From NCBI RefSeq assembly GCF_006715565.1, contig NZ_VFNL01000001.1, forward strand, positions 1,240,001 through 1,304,000: a stretch of 64,000 nt of DNA. Direction: 5' to 3'. The notes under the pieces were generated by a model. The model saw only the letters and a program-made list of their open reading frames with translations, searched no databases and was not told the origin of the DNA. The stretch is from Microbacterium sp. SLBN-154. Lineage in GTDB: Bacteria > Actinomycetota > Actinomycetes > Actinomycetales > Microbacteriaceae. This document shows positions 33,709 to 41,974 of the stretch, piece by piece. A program made the translations under genes and the position numbers. Within the stretch, counting starts at the first letter, position 1. Every line of letters begins with the position of its first letter.

Positions 33709-35087
33709 CCTTCAGCCACCTCGATGCCGGCACCGATGAGGAGCGGTGGCAGGCCGCGTTCGACGCGCGTCGGCTGCCGAATGCCGACCTCGACGTCGAC
33801 GCCCTCGTCGTCGTCGCGGCGCACCCCGATGACGAGACGCTCGGGGTCGCCGGGCTCATGCACATCGTCGCCGCGGGCGGCGGTCGCGTGATCGTCGTCG
33901 TCGCGACCGACGGCGAGAACTCCCACCCCGTCTCACCCACCCACACGCCGGACGACCTGCGTTCGGTGCGCCGCGGTGAGGTGCGCGAAGCGCTGGACAA
34001 GGTCTGCCCCGCAGCATCCGTGGCCTTCCTCGGTCACACCGACGGCGGCCTCGATGCTGTGCAGACGCGTCTCACCGGCGAGATCGAGGCGCTCGTGCGG
34101 ACGGTCGGCTCACCGCGCTCCCGCACGCTCGTCGTCTCACCGTGGACCGGCGACGCCCATCGCGACCACCGGATCGCCGGCGAAGCCGCGCACGCCGTCG
34201 CCCGCCACCTGGGCGTCCGGTACCGGGCGTACCCGATCTGGCTCTGGCACTGGGGAACCGCGGATGACCCGCCCTGGGGCCACATCGAACTGGTGCCCCT
34301 GGGGGCTGAAGCCCACCGAGCGAAAGCCGAGGCGCTCGGCGCCCATCGCAGCCAGACGGCGGCGCTGTCCGCCGCGCCCGGCGACGAGGCGATCGTGAGC
34401 GGACGGATGCTGCGACACTTCACCCGCGGCTTCGAGACCCTCATCCGCATCGATGACGATCCCGCACCCGATGAGTCGTGGCACGGGTCGACGCCGCAGG
34501 AGCACTTCGCCGATCTCTATGCCCGCCGCCGCGACCCGTGGGGATTCGAGACCCGCTGGTATGAGGAGCGCAAGCGCGCCGTGCTTCTCGCGTCGCTGCC
34601 CCGGCCGCGGTACGCACGGGCGGTCGAGCTCGGGAGTGCGACCGGGGTCTTGACCGCGCAGCTCGGCGACCGGTGCGACGAGCTCGTCGGCGTCGACTTC
34701 GCCGAGGCGGCGCTCGAGACCGCGCGCGATCGGCTGGGTGAGCGCGAGAACGTCGAGCTCATGCGAGCGACGCTCCCGGCGGAGTGGCCCGAGGGAACGT
34801 TCGACCTGATCGTGATGTCGGAGGTCGGCTACTTCTGGGACGCCCCCGACCTCGAACGTGCCATCGCACAGGCGATCGCCTCGCTCCGCCCCGACGGGCA
34901 CCTCGTCGCGTGCCATTGGCGGCATCCGGTCGACACCAACCCCGTGAGCGGCGACGGAGTGCACATCGCGCTTCGCACCCAGCAGGATCTCGCGGTGGTG
35001 GTGCGGCATGAGGAGGACGACTTCCTGCTCGAGGTTTTCGCGCGTCCGCCGGCGCCGTCGGTCGCCCGCGAGACGGGCATGCTGTGA
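33705..35087 (+). CDS. PIG-L deacetylase fused to SAM methyltransferase
   Basis: This 460-residue protein joins two enzymes. Residues about 30-250 are a PIG-L (LmbE) zinc deacetylase with the metal motif AAHPDDETLG and a second metal site in DAHRDHRIAGEA. Residues about 285-445 are a class I SAM methyltransferase with the SAM loop VELGSATGVLTAQL and the motif FDLIVMSEVGYF. PIG-L enzymes remove N-acetyl groups from GlcNAc conjugates, as in mycothiol synthesis. The GTG at 33705 overlaps the upstream stop and the gene overlaps the GT2 gene by 4 bp. I infer modification of an amino-sugar conjugate. Confidence 0.87.
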   Translation: MTFSHLDAGTDEERWQAAFDARRLPNADLDVDALVVVAAHPDDETLGVAGLMHIVAAGGGRVIVVVATDGENSHPVSPTHTPDDLRSVRRGEVREALDKVCPAASVAFLGHTDGGLDAVQTRLTGEIEALVRTVGSPRSRTLVVSPWTGDAHRDHRIAGEAAHAVARHLGVRYRAYPIWLWHWGTADDPPWGHIELVPLGAEAHRAKAEALGAHRSQTAALSAAPGDEAIVSGRMLRHFTRGFETLIRIDDDPAPDESWHGSTPQEHFADLYARRRDPWGFETRWYEERKRAVLLASLPRPRYARAVELGSATGVLTAQLGDRCDELVGVDFAEAALETARDRLGERENVELMRATLPAEWPEGTFDLIVMSEVGYFWDAPDLERAIAQAIASLRPDGHLVACHWRHPVDTNPVSGDGVHIALRTQQDLAVVVRHEEDDFLLEVFARPPAPSVARETGML

Positions 35088-35773
35088 CCGCCGTCGCGGT
35101 GGTCGTTCCCGTCCACGACGAGGAGGAGCTGCTGGCGGGCTGCCTGGCGTCGCTCGCCGTCGCGGTCGCCGCCGCCGAGGTGGTGGGGGTGCGTGTGGAG
35201 GTCGTCCTGGTGCTGGATGACTGCACTGACCGGTCGTCCGCCATCGCCGCCGAGTACGAGGTGACGACCGTCGCGGTCAGGGCCGCACGGGTGGGTGCCG
35301 CGCGCCGAGCGGGAGTGGCCGAGGCGCTCCGCCGGCTCGAACCGGTCGACCTCGCCGACGTATGGATCGCGAACACCGACGCCGATTCGGCGGTGCCCGT
35401 GAACTGGCTCACCCACCAGCTCGCGCTGATGCGCGCCGGTTCCGACGTCGTGCTCGGCACCGTGCGGCCCGACTTCGCCGACCTCGCACCCGCGCACGTC
35501 GCGTACTGGCGAGCGACCCACCATCGCGGCCGACCGGCCGGGAACACCCACGGCGCCAACCTCGGGGTGCGGGGGAGTGTGTACCGCGCCGCGGGCGGGT
35601 TCACCGAGGTGCCCGAGCACGAAGACGTCCGACTCGTCGAGGCGGCGCGTGCGCTCGGCGCGATCGTCACGGCGAGCGATGTCGCCGAGGTGACCACGTC
35701 GGGCCGCGTCGAGGGGCGCACGCCCGGCGGCTACGCCGCCTTCGTCCGCGCCACTGCGGCGCAGTTCGCCTGA
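35084..35773 (+). CDS. Glycosyltransferase family 2
   Basis: This 229-residue GT-A enzyme starts AVAVVVPVHDEEELLAGCL, followed by VVLVLDDCTDRS and the metal-binding DxD-like ANTDADSAVP near 105. GNTHGANLGVRGSVYRAAGGF and EHEDVRLVEAA are the acceptor/catalytic segments of GT2. There are no membrane helices. The GTG at 35084 overlaps the upstream stop. It would add a sugar to the same compound handled by the deacetylase/methyltransferase. It is last in the three-gene unit. Confidence 0.87.
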   Translation: MTAVAVVVPVHDEEELLAGCLASLAVAVAAAEVVGVRVEVVLVLDDCTDRSSAIAAEYEVTTVAVRAARVGAARRAGVAEALRRLEPVDLADVWIANTDADSAVPVNWLTHQLALMRAGSDVVLGTVRPDFADLAPAHVAYWRATHHRGRPAGNTHGANLGVRGSVYRAAGGFTEVPEHEDVRLVEAARALGAIVTASDVAEVTTSGRVEGRTPGGYAAFVRATAAQFA

Positions 35774-35790
35774 CCCTGCACTCTGCCTCC

Positions 35791-35796
35791 TACACT
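35791..35796 (+). promoter_or_regulatory. -10 box for leaderless LLM oxidoreductase gene
   Basis: TACACT ends seven bases before the ATG at 35804, consistent with a leaderless mRNA. No convincing -35 was found. Confidence 0.4.
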
Positions 35797-35803
35797 CAGG
35801 CTC

Positions 35804-36685
35804 ATGCGCCACGGCATCGTCATCCTCCCGCAGGAGCCCTGGGCCGAGGCCCGCCGCAAGTGGGAGGCCGCCGAACACCTCGGTTTCGACCACGCCTGGA
35901 CCTACGACCACCTCTCGTGGCGTTCGCTCGCCGACCAGCCCTGGCATGCGACCATCCCGACGCTGACGGCCGCGGCTCTTGCGACCACGACGATCAGGCT
36001 CGGCACCTTCGTGGCGTCGCCGAACTTCCGGCATCCGGTGCCCTTCGCCAAAGAGGTGGCGACCGTCGACGAGATCTCGGGCGGACGGATGCTGCTGGGC
36101 GTCGGATCGGGCGGCACCGGGTTCGACGCCTTCGTCCTCGGCCAGCCCGAGTACACGCCCCGTCAGCGCCACGAACGCTACGTCGAGTTCGTCGCCGCGC
36201 TCGATGAGCTGCTCCGCTTCGAAACGCCCGGGTCGGGTGGGAGGATGAGCTTCGACGGCGACTGGTACACCGCCCACGACGCACGGATGGTGGGGGAGCC
36301 CGCGCAGCATCCGCGCGTGCCCCTCATCCTCGCCGCGAACGGACCGAAGGGGTTGGCGTTGGTGGCCGAGCGCGGTGACGCGTGGGTGACGACGGGGCCC
36401 GAGGGCAAGTCCGAGGAGGAGTGGTGGCGGGCGATCGCCGCCCTGGGCGCACGTCTCGACGACGCCCTCGCCACTCAGGGACGCGACCCGCAGACGCTCG
36501 ATCGGTACCTGTCGCTCGACTCCGAGAGCACGTACTTCCTCGAGAGCGTGCAGAAATTCGAAGACGCCGCCGGCCGCGCCGCCTCCCTCGGGTTCACCGA
36601 TGTGATCACGCACTGGCCGCGGCCCGACGGCGTCTACGCCGGCAGTGAGGACGTGCTCGTCGAGGCCGCGTCACGCTTCTCCTGA
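35804..36685 (+). CDS. LLM-class flavin/F420-dependent oxidoreductase
   Basis: This 293-residue luciferase-like protein has AEHLGFDHAWTYDHLSW near 25-40, ATTTIRLGTFVASPNFRHP near 60-80, VDEISGGRMLLGVGSGGTGFD near 95-115 and RVPLILAANGPKGLALVAERGDAW near 165-190. The last motif is usual in F420-dependent reductases. The start fits a leaderless transcript. It lies 30 bp after the GT2 gene but appears to have its own promoter. The substrate is unknown. Confidence 0.87.
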   Translation: MRHGIVILPQEPWAEARRKWEAAEHLGFDHAWTYDHLSWRSLADQPWHATIPTLTAAALATTTIRLGTFVASPNFRHPVPFAKEVATVDEISGGRMLLGVGSGGTGFDAFVLGQPEYTPRQRHERYVEFVAALDELLRFETPGSGGRMSFDGDWYTAHDARMVGEPAQHPRVPLILAANGPKGLALVAERGDAWVTTGPEGKSEEEWWRAIAALGARLDDALATQGRDPQTLDRYLSLDSESTYFLESVQKFEDAAGRAASLGFTDVITHWPRPDGVYAGSEDVLVEAASRFS

Positions 36686-36687
36686 GG

Positions 36688-37560
36688 TCAGTGCGTCCAG
36701 GCCGTCACCGACTTCTCCGTCGCCGCCTCCCACGCCCCGTCGAAGCGTTCGAGAGCGAGCTCCCCCCGCCGCTCTTCGCGGGCATCGAGGCGGCCGTAGA
36801 GGAATGCGGTCGTCGGCGACGTCTCGGCGGCCGCCAACTCGCGCAGTCGCGCGCGCATGACCACGCTGTCTTGATACTCACCGAGCTGCTCCTGCACGTC
36901 CTCCATCCGCGACGCGAAGAGAGCCGCGGGTTCTCCGAAGGAATCCGCCGACGCTTCCCCGGCGTATCGGGCGCGCTTCGCCGCCTTCCTCGCGTCGTGG
37001 AGCGCACGGTCGCGTTCCTGCGGTGTGTCCGCCGCGCGGGCGTGCGCGACGGCGGACCGCACGCGGGCGAAGGCCTTGTCGGCCCGTCGGGGCAGCACGC
37101 GTCGAGCGCGTTTACCGGCCTGGGCGCTCAGCGGAGGATCGTCGACGAAGCGATCCAGATCGAGGACGAGCCGGTGGTAGCGGTCGGAGTCCAGCGCGCC
37201 GCACAGCCGCGCGTGCGCCGCCCGATGGGCGTCATCCATCTTCGCTTCGATGCCGGCACCGGCGTCCGCCGGCGCGTCCTCGTCACGGATCGCCGTGGCG
37301 ATCTCCGCCTGCATCACCTCGGCGTCACGCGCGACACCGAGCTCGCCGGCGAGCCATTTCAGTTCGGTGCGAAGGGGCGCGACCTCATCGGCTCGGAACA
37401 TCGGTGCGAAGGTCTGCAGCAGGCTTCGCAGGCGGCGCGTCGCGACGCGCATCTGATGCACCCCGCCGGGTTCGTCGAGCCGGGCACGAGGGTCGTTGTG
37501 GAGGATGGCCGCGGTGTGCGCGCGTGCACTGAGGGTGAGCACCTCTCCGGCTGACGGCAT
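36688..37560 (-). CDS. CHAD domain protein
   Basis: This 290-residue, all-helical protein has the conserved-histidine CHAD pattern: VHQMRVATRRLRSLLQTFAP near 35-55 and ALHDARKAAKRARYAGE near 185-200, with basic residues lining each repeat. CHAD domains bind inorganic polyphosphate. No CYTH triphosphatase domain is fused. I use ATG 37560 because GAGGGAG lies six bases upstream; the in-frame ATG at 37566 would overlap that site. The stop is two bases from the stop of the convergent LLM gene. Confidence 0.85.
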   Translation of the reverse strand: MPSAGEVLTLSARAHTAAILHNDPRARLDEPGGVHQMRVATRRLRSLLQTFAPMFRADEVAPLRTELKWLAGELGVARDAEVMQAEIATAIRDEDAPADAGAGIEAKMDDAHRAAHARLCGALDSDRYHRLVLDLDRFVDDPPLSAQAGKRARRVLPRRADKAFARVRSAVAHARAADTPQERDRALHDARKAAKRARYAGEASADSFGEPAALFASRMEDVQEQLGEYQDSVVMRARLRELAAAETSPTTAFLYGRLDAREERRGELALERFDGAWEAATEKSVTAWTH

Positions 37561-37625
37561 GCGCATCTCCCTCGATCGACACCGCACCGCCCCGCGTCTT
37601 CCTGAGCGCATGCCAGGGTGGGGCC

Positions 37626-38249
37626 GTGAAACTCTATTCTGACTTCGCGCCGCAGCGAACGCGCCAGATCATCGCCGATACGCTCGCGCTCGCCGCGATC
37701 ATCCTCTGGATCTGGTTCGGCATCGCCGTCTACTCCGCCGTCGCGGCCCTCGCCTCGTTCGGCGTCGACATGCAGCGGGCAGGGAGCGGGTTCCAGGAGT
37801 CGATGACCGACATCGGCGATCAGCTCGCCGGGATCCCGCTCATCGGCGGAACCGTCCGTGCGCCGTTCGACGGTGCGAGTTCGGCGGGGACGGCGCTCGA
37901 GCAGGCGGGCGAGAGTCAGCAGGTGCTCGTGCAGCAGCTGGCGCTGACGCTGGGCTTGGGGATCGCCCTGATTCCGACGATGATCGTGCTGGCCATCTGG
38001 CTGCTGCCTCGCATCCGCTTCATCCGGCGTGCGCGGCGGGCGAGGGTCGTGCTTCGCAGCGGCGCGGGCGTGGACCTGCTCGCTCTGCGCGCGTTGGCGA
38101 ACCAGAAGCTCACGAGTCTGGCGGCGGTGCACGCCGACGCCTCGGGAGCGTGGCGTCGCGGCGACCCCGCCGTCCTCGCGCAGCTCGCGGCGCTGGAGCT
38201 GAAGTCGTCGGGGATCCGGATGCGACCCGCCGACGCCGCCGTTCGCTAG
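37626..38249 (+). CDS. Membrane protein with two helices, unknown function
   Basis: This 207-residue protein has a helix at about 15-45, a 70-residue outside loop, a second helix at about 98-122 and a cytoplasmic tail rich in arginine. The order helix-loop-helix-basic tail suggests a scaffold, not an enzyme. The GTG at 37626 has no clear ribosome site; CAGGGT six bases upstream could be a weak -10 for a leaderless start. The 3' end overlaps the convergent GTPase gene by 4 bp. Confidence 0.7.
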   Translation: MKLYSDFAPQRTRQIIADTLALAAIILWIWFGIAVYSAVAALASFGVDMQRAGSGFQESMTDIGDQLAGIPLIGGTVRAPFDGASSAGTALEQAGESQQVLVQQLALTLGLGIALIPTMIVLAIWLLPRIRFIRRARRARVVLRSGAGVDLLALRALANQKLTSLAAVHADASGAWRRGDPAVLAQLAALELKSSGIRMRPADAAVR

Positions 38250-39409
38250 AGCTTCTTCTTCCCGACCCGCTGCTCGGCCATTTTGCGCACGACATCGAGC
38301 GCTCCGGGAACGTATTCGCCCCAGGCGTCCCCGACCTTGGCGAGGTCGAGCTTGCCGGTGTGGACCTGTTCGCACAGGCGCATCCATCCCTCGCCCATCG
38401 CGACCGTGAGCGCGGCAGCGACGCTCGCGTTCACGGCATTGCCGGCGCCGGGGATGAGTTTCAGGAAGCTTCGCGCGAGCGCTTGACCGGAGATCTGCAC
38501 GCCGAGCTGAGCGAGCGCGCCGGCGGACATCATCGTCTTCAGCTCGAGGTCGTAAATGGCGGCGATGCGCCCCATCATCCCGAGCTGGATCGGCGCCAGG
38601 GCAAGCGCGTCACCGACGGGAATCGGCGTCGCCGCGACGCCGGCGGCGAGCCCTGCGGCGCCGGTGATGATGGGTCGGGCCATCTCGCGCTTCCACGGGA
38701 GGTTGAGTCGCTGGGCGATGCGAAACGCATCCTTCGCGTCTGCGGGCGACAGCGCGAGGGTCTCCGCGACGAGATCACCGAGCCCGTGGCCCGTGCCCTT
38801 TCCGTCTTTCTCGCGCGTGGAGGTGGGCATGACCCGGGCGAAGGGGATCGTGATCGGCCGTCCGCTCTCGTCGACCGGGTTCTCGAGCCATTCGATGAAC
38901 TCGCGGGTGCCCTTCGTCGGTCGCCGGCTTCCCTTGAGCGCGTTGCGTTCCCAGTCGACCTTCGTCAGTACCAGGATGACCGGCAGCCCCCGGGCATCCA
39001 GCTCCTGGATCATGTCGATGTCCGCACGCGTGAGCCTGTCGTCATCAGCCTTCACGCAGTACCAGACCACGGCGATCTGCTCGTTGCGCGGGTGCTGCTC
39101 GATGGTCTTCAGGTGGTCGCGGAGCTGTTCACGCGGCGGGACCGCGGAGCCGATCTCGAAGCCCTCGATGTCCCAGATGCCGAGGGAGTCGTCATGGTAG
39201 TACCGCACGCCCTTCGTGACGGGGAGCCCCTTGCCGACCGCGGCCCAGTCGCGCTGGAAGACCGCGTTGACCAGCGACGACTTGCCGACGCCGGTGTTGC
39301 CGATGACGGCGAGGTTGAACCGGCCATACCGCGACTTCGCCTCGGAGGTCGCCTCGAGGAACGGCCGCTGGTCGATCTGCGGCTTCTTCGTGGGAGGGTC
39401 GGCGGCCAT
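38246..39409 (-). CDS. Era/Der-like GTPase with DUF697-type membrane region
   Basis: This 387-residue protein has a G domain at about 30-225: P-loop GNTGVGKSS (37-45), G3 in WDIEGFE and G4 in VLTKVDWE. The C-terminal part (about 230-360) is a hydrophobic, glycine/alanine-rich helical segment resembling DUF697, which probably associates with the membrane. Such proteins are GTP switches of uncertain role. The ATG at 39409 is followed by an acidic/lysine head. It stands alone, with a P-loop kinase gene 27 bp upstream on the same strand. Confidence 0.82.
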   Translation of the reverse strand: MAADPPTKKPQIDQRPFLEATSEAKSRYGRFNLAVIGNTGVGKSSLVNAVFQRDWAAVGKGLPVTKGVRYYHDDSLGIWDIEGFEIGSAVPPREQLRDHLKTIEQHPRNEQIAVVWYCVKADDDRLTRADIDMIQELDARGLPVILVLTKVDWERNALKGSRRPTKGTREFIEWLENPVDESGRPITIPFARVMPTSTREKDGKGTGHGLGDLVAETLALSPADAKDAFRIAQRLNLPWKREMARPIITGAAGLAAGVAATPIPVGDALALAPIQLGMMGRIAAIYDLELKTMMSAGALAQLGVQISGQALARSFLKLIPGAGNAVNASVAAALTVAMGEGWMRLCEQVHTGKLDLAKVGDAWGEYVPGALDVVRKMAEQRVGKKKL

Positions 39410-39436
39410 GATCGAAACCCTACGCGCGAACGGTCA

Positions 39437-39961
39437 TCAGCGAGTGTGCGGCTCGGCTGATTCCAAGCGATGAAGGACGGATGCCGCGACCGCAGCGACC
39501 GGCGCTGACGCATCGATCCGCTCGTGCGGCCCCTGCCACGCCTCGAATGCCTCGGCCCGAGAGCGGATGTCGCGCCACGACGGTTCCCCGACGTGCACGA
39601 GCCCACGCGTGCGGCCGTCGAGTCGACGCTGGTGCTCGGCGGTGTCGGCGAGGTCGAGCACGAAGAAGCGCAGGGGGGTTCCCGCCGCCGCGCCGGCGCG
39701 GCGCCAGGTGTCGCGGGCCGGTTCGCTGTCGTTGACGGCGTCGACGACGACGGCGCGACCGAGCCTCAGGTTCTGTTCCGCAGCGGCCCGCACCGCTTCG
39801 TAGGCAGCGACTCCCGTCATCCACCCCGGTTCTAAGCCTGCGCCGAGAAGAGCGTCTTCGACCGGATCGATGGAGAGGTGAACCGCGCCGAGCGTGCGGG
39901 CGACCTGGTCGGCGACGGCCGACTTGCCGGTGCCGGGGAGTCCGGAGATGACGACGAGCAC
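39437..39961 (-). CDS. P-loop small-molecule kinase (AAA_33 type)
   Basis: This 174-residue protein starts LVVISGLPGTGKSAVADQVA, with Walker A at residues 7-14. It continues with LSIDPVEDALLG, VVVDAVNDSEPARDTW and VHVGEPSWRD, as in the chloramphenicol/gluconate kinase-like AAA_33 group. It would phosphorylate a small molecule with ATP. The start is a GTG at 39961 with weak AAGG next to it. The divergent gene at 40000 has its promoter in the 38-bp gap. Confidence 0.78.
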   Translation of the reverse strand: MLVVISGLPGTGKSAVADQVARTLGAVHLSIDPVEDALLGAGLEPGWMTGVAAYEAVRAAAEQNLRLGRAVVVDAVNDSEPARDTWRRAGAAAGTPLRFFVLDLADTAEHQRRLDGRTRGLVHVGEPSWRDIRSRAEAFEAWQGPHERIDASAPVAAVAASVLHRLESAEPHTR

Positions 39962-39963
39962 CC

Positions 39964-39992
39964 TTCATTCTCGTCATGGGCCGGACTACGGT
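39964..39992 (+). promoter_or_regulatory. Promoter for leaderless VOC gene
   Basis: TTCATT (39964-39969), a 17-bp spacer and TACGGT (39987-39992) lie so that the -10 ends seven bases before the ATG at 40000. This decides the start over the in-frame ATG at 39976, which lies inside the promoter. Confidence 0.6.
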
Positions 39993-39999
39993 CGGTCGC

Positions 40000-40380
40000 A
40001 TGATCACCGGCATCCACACCATCGTCTACAGCGATGACCCGCCTGCGACGCGTGCGTTCTTCCGCGACGTGATCGGGTGGGACTTCATCGAGACCTCGCC
40101 CGGCTGGCTCATCTTCGCCTCGGGGCCGAGCGAGGGAGGTGTTCATCCGCGTACCTGGCCGGGGCAGGAGAAGCCGTATGACCAGCGTCATGAGATCTCA
40201 CTGATCTGCGATGACCTCGACGACACGCTGGCGCAGCTGCGCGAGCGTGGGGCATCGTTCGACCCGTCGACGATCTGGGAGCGCGAGTACGGCCGCGGGC
40301 TCGACATCCCGGTGCCGGGGATCGGGGCACTGATGCTCTATCAGCCGAGCTATGCGCCGGCGTGGGAGCCCGGCGTCTGA
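40000..40380 (+). CDS. VOC family (glyoxalase-like) protein
   Basis: This 126-residue protein begins MITGIHTIVYSDDPPATRAFFRD, the usual first beta-alpha unit of the vicinal-oxygen-chelate fold. It ends with the second unit (GLDIPVPGIGALMLYQPSYAPA). Metal-ligand positions are only partly kept, so it may bind a small molecule without catalysis. It is probably leaderless. Its 3' end overlaps the convergent WYL regulator gene by 31 bp. Confidence 0.85.
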   Translation: MITGIHTIVYSDDPPATRAFFRDVIGWDFIETSPGWLIFASGPSEGGVHPRTWPGQEKPYDQRHEISLICDDLDDTLAQLRERGASFDPSTIWEREYGRGLDIPVPGIGALMLYQPSYAPAWEPGV

Positions 40381-41345
40381 CGGTTCGAACGCGTCGCCGT
40401 CGCCGCGTTCCGGGCGGCGAGCGTTCCGAAGGCCCGGGTGAGCTCCGCCGGGAAGAGCACCTCGATGTCAGTGTCGAATCGACTGAGAGCTGCGGCGAGG
40501 GCGATCCACGACCAGGAGCCGACTTCGATGCTGCACCGGTCAGGGCCGAGGTCTTCCACGATGCCGTCGCCCGCGAAAGCGAGAACATCTCGGGCGGGTC
40601 GGTGGAGGATGACTTTCCCGACACACGGCCATTGGTCGCCCTGCTCGGAACCCTTGAACCGGCCGGTCACGAAGGCCGCGACGTCGGGCGCGGGAAGGTC
40701 ACGCGGGGTGAAGCGAGGACCCGTGGGGGTGCGGAGTGCGATGCGGTCGGCGCGGAAGGTGCGCCAGTCCCCATGCTCGAGGTCCCATCCCACGAGGTAC
40801 CAGCGGCTCTCGGCCGACACGACATGGTGCGGTTCGACCCGGCGGAGGTGATCGCCGTAGTCGAATCGGATCACGTGCCGGGCGCGGACAGCGGACGACA
40901 GCGCGATGAGGACCTCCGGCGACACCGCGACCAGTGTCGCGTCTCCGGGTCGTCGGGGGATCGCGGTGAAGTCGAGCGCGTTCAGCCGATGGCGCAGCCG
41001 AGAGGGCATCACCTGCCGGAGGGTGGTGAGGGCCCGAAGCGCCGCTTCGTTGATCCCGGCGCCGGTGCCCGTCGTCGCCTGGAGGGCGATCGCGAGCGCG
41101 ACGACCTGATCGTCGTCGAACAGGAGGGGTGGGAGTTCGCTGCCGGCATCCAGGCGGTAGCCCCCGATCGGCCCCATCGTCGCTTGGATGTTGTAGCCCA
41201 TCTCCCGAAGGCGATCGACGTCGCGGCGGACGGTGCGGGGCGCGATCGCGAGTCGCTCGGCGAGGACGGAGCCGGGCCATTCGCGACCGGTCTGCAGCAA
41301 CGACAGGAGGCGAAGCAGCCGAGCGGTCGTCGTCGTCGATGGCAT
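40350..41345 (-). CDS. YafY-type HTH/WYL-domain regulator
   Basis: This 331-residue protein has an N-terminal HTH (SVLAERLAIAPRTVRRDVDRLREMGYNI) and a WYL domain near 150-200 (IRFDYGDHLRRVEPHHVV, SRWYLVGWDLEHGDWRTFRADRI) that may sense nucleotides or other ligands. TAATCT (41352-41357 on the minus strand) ends six bases before the ATG at 41345, so the mRNA is probably leaderless. It is divergent from a VOC gene at 41447, a pairing often seen for YafY/PhnB-type genes, and may control it. Confidence 0.88.
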   Translation of the reverse strand: MPSTTTTARLLRLLSLLQTGREWPGSVLAERLAIAPRTVRRDVDRLREMGYNIQATMGPIGGYRLDAGSELPPLLFDDDQVVALAIALQATTGTGAGINEAALRALTTLRQVMPSRLRHRLNALDFTAIPRRPGDATLVAVSPEVLIALSSAVRARHVIRFDYGDHLRRVEPHHVVSAESRWYLVGWDLEHGDWRTFRADRIALRTPTGPRFTPRDLPAPDVAAFVTGRFKGSEQGDQWPCVGKVILHRPARDVLAFAGDGIVEDLGPDRCSIEVGSWSWIALAAALSRFDTDIEVLFPAELTRAFGTLAARNAATATRSNRQTPGSHAGA

Positions 41346-41446
41346 GAGTCGAGATTAGTTTGCATCTAGGCCGATAACTGACCTACTTGGTTGCAAGGCT
41401 GGATGTCGCCGGCGCGAGGCCAGGCAACCGTCCCTGAGGAGCAGTC

Positions 41447-41902
41447 ATGTCCATTCAGAACACTACCCACCTGAACTTCTGCGGCGACGCGCGCGAGGCG
41501 CTGGAGTTCTACCAGTCCGTCTTCGGCGGTCACCTCGCCATCAACAGCTATGCCGATTTCGGGATGCCGGCTGCTCTGCCCGGCGCGGACAAGGTCGTCT
41601 TCGGTCTCGTCGCCGCCGAGAACGGCTTCCGGCTCATGGCCTACGACATCCCAGGTCGCACCGGGGGTTCGATCGCCGGCGGAGGCTCCACCCGCCGCGA
41701 GGACAACACCACCCTCACCGATCAGGCGATGTTCGTGTCCATCGGCTCCGACAGCTTCGATGACCTGCAGGGGTTCTGGGAGAAGCTGTCCGCCGGAGCC
41801 GCGATCGTCGAACCGCTGGCCGCATCGGCATGGAGCGCCGGATTCGGCATGCTCACCGACCGCTTCGGCGTCACCTGGAGCCTGAACGTCACCACGGCCT
41901 GA
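41447..41902 (+). CDS. VOC family protein, PhnB-like
   Basis: This 151-residue protein starts MSIQNTTHLNFCGDAREALEFYQSVFGG, the hallmark of PhnB/3-demethylubiquinone-methyltransferase-like VOC proteins, and ends with GMLTDRFGVTWSLNV. These proteins form dimers of the glyoxalase fold; most have no proven reaction. TGAGGAGCAG lies ahead of the ATG at 41447. It is divergent from the WYL regulator, which probably responds to the same compound. Confidence 0.87.
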   Translation: MSIQNTTHLNFCGDAREALEFYQSVFGGHLAINSYADFGMPAALPGADKVVFGLVAAENGFRLMAYDIPGRTGGSIAGGGSTRREDNTTLTDQAMFVSIGSDSFDDLQGFWEKLSAGAAIVEPLAASAWSAGFGMLTDRFGVTWSLNVTTA

Positions 41903-41974
41903 GTGGTCCCCCGTACCCCCGGGGTCGGGCCGCTGGGATGAGTCGTCGCTCCACCCGCCGAGCGCTCGCGCCCA

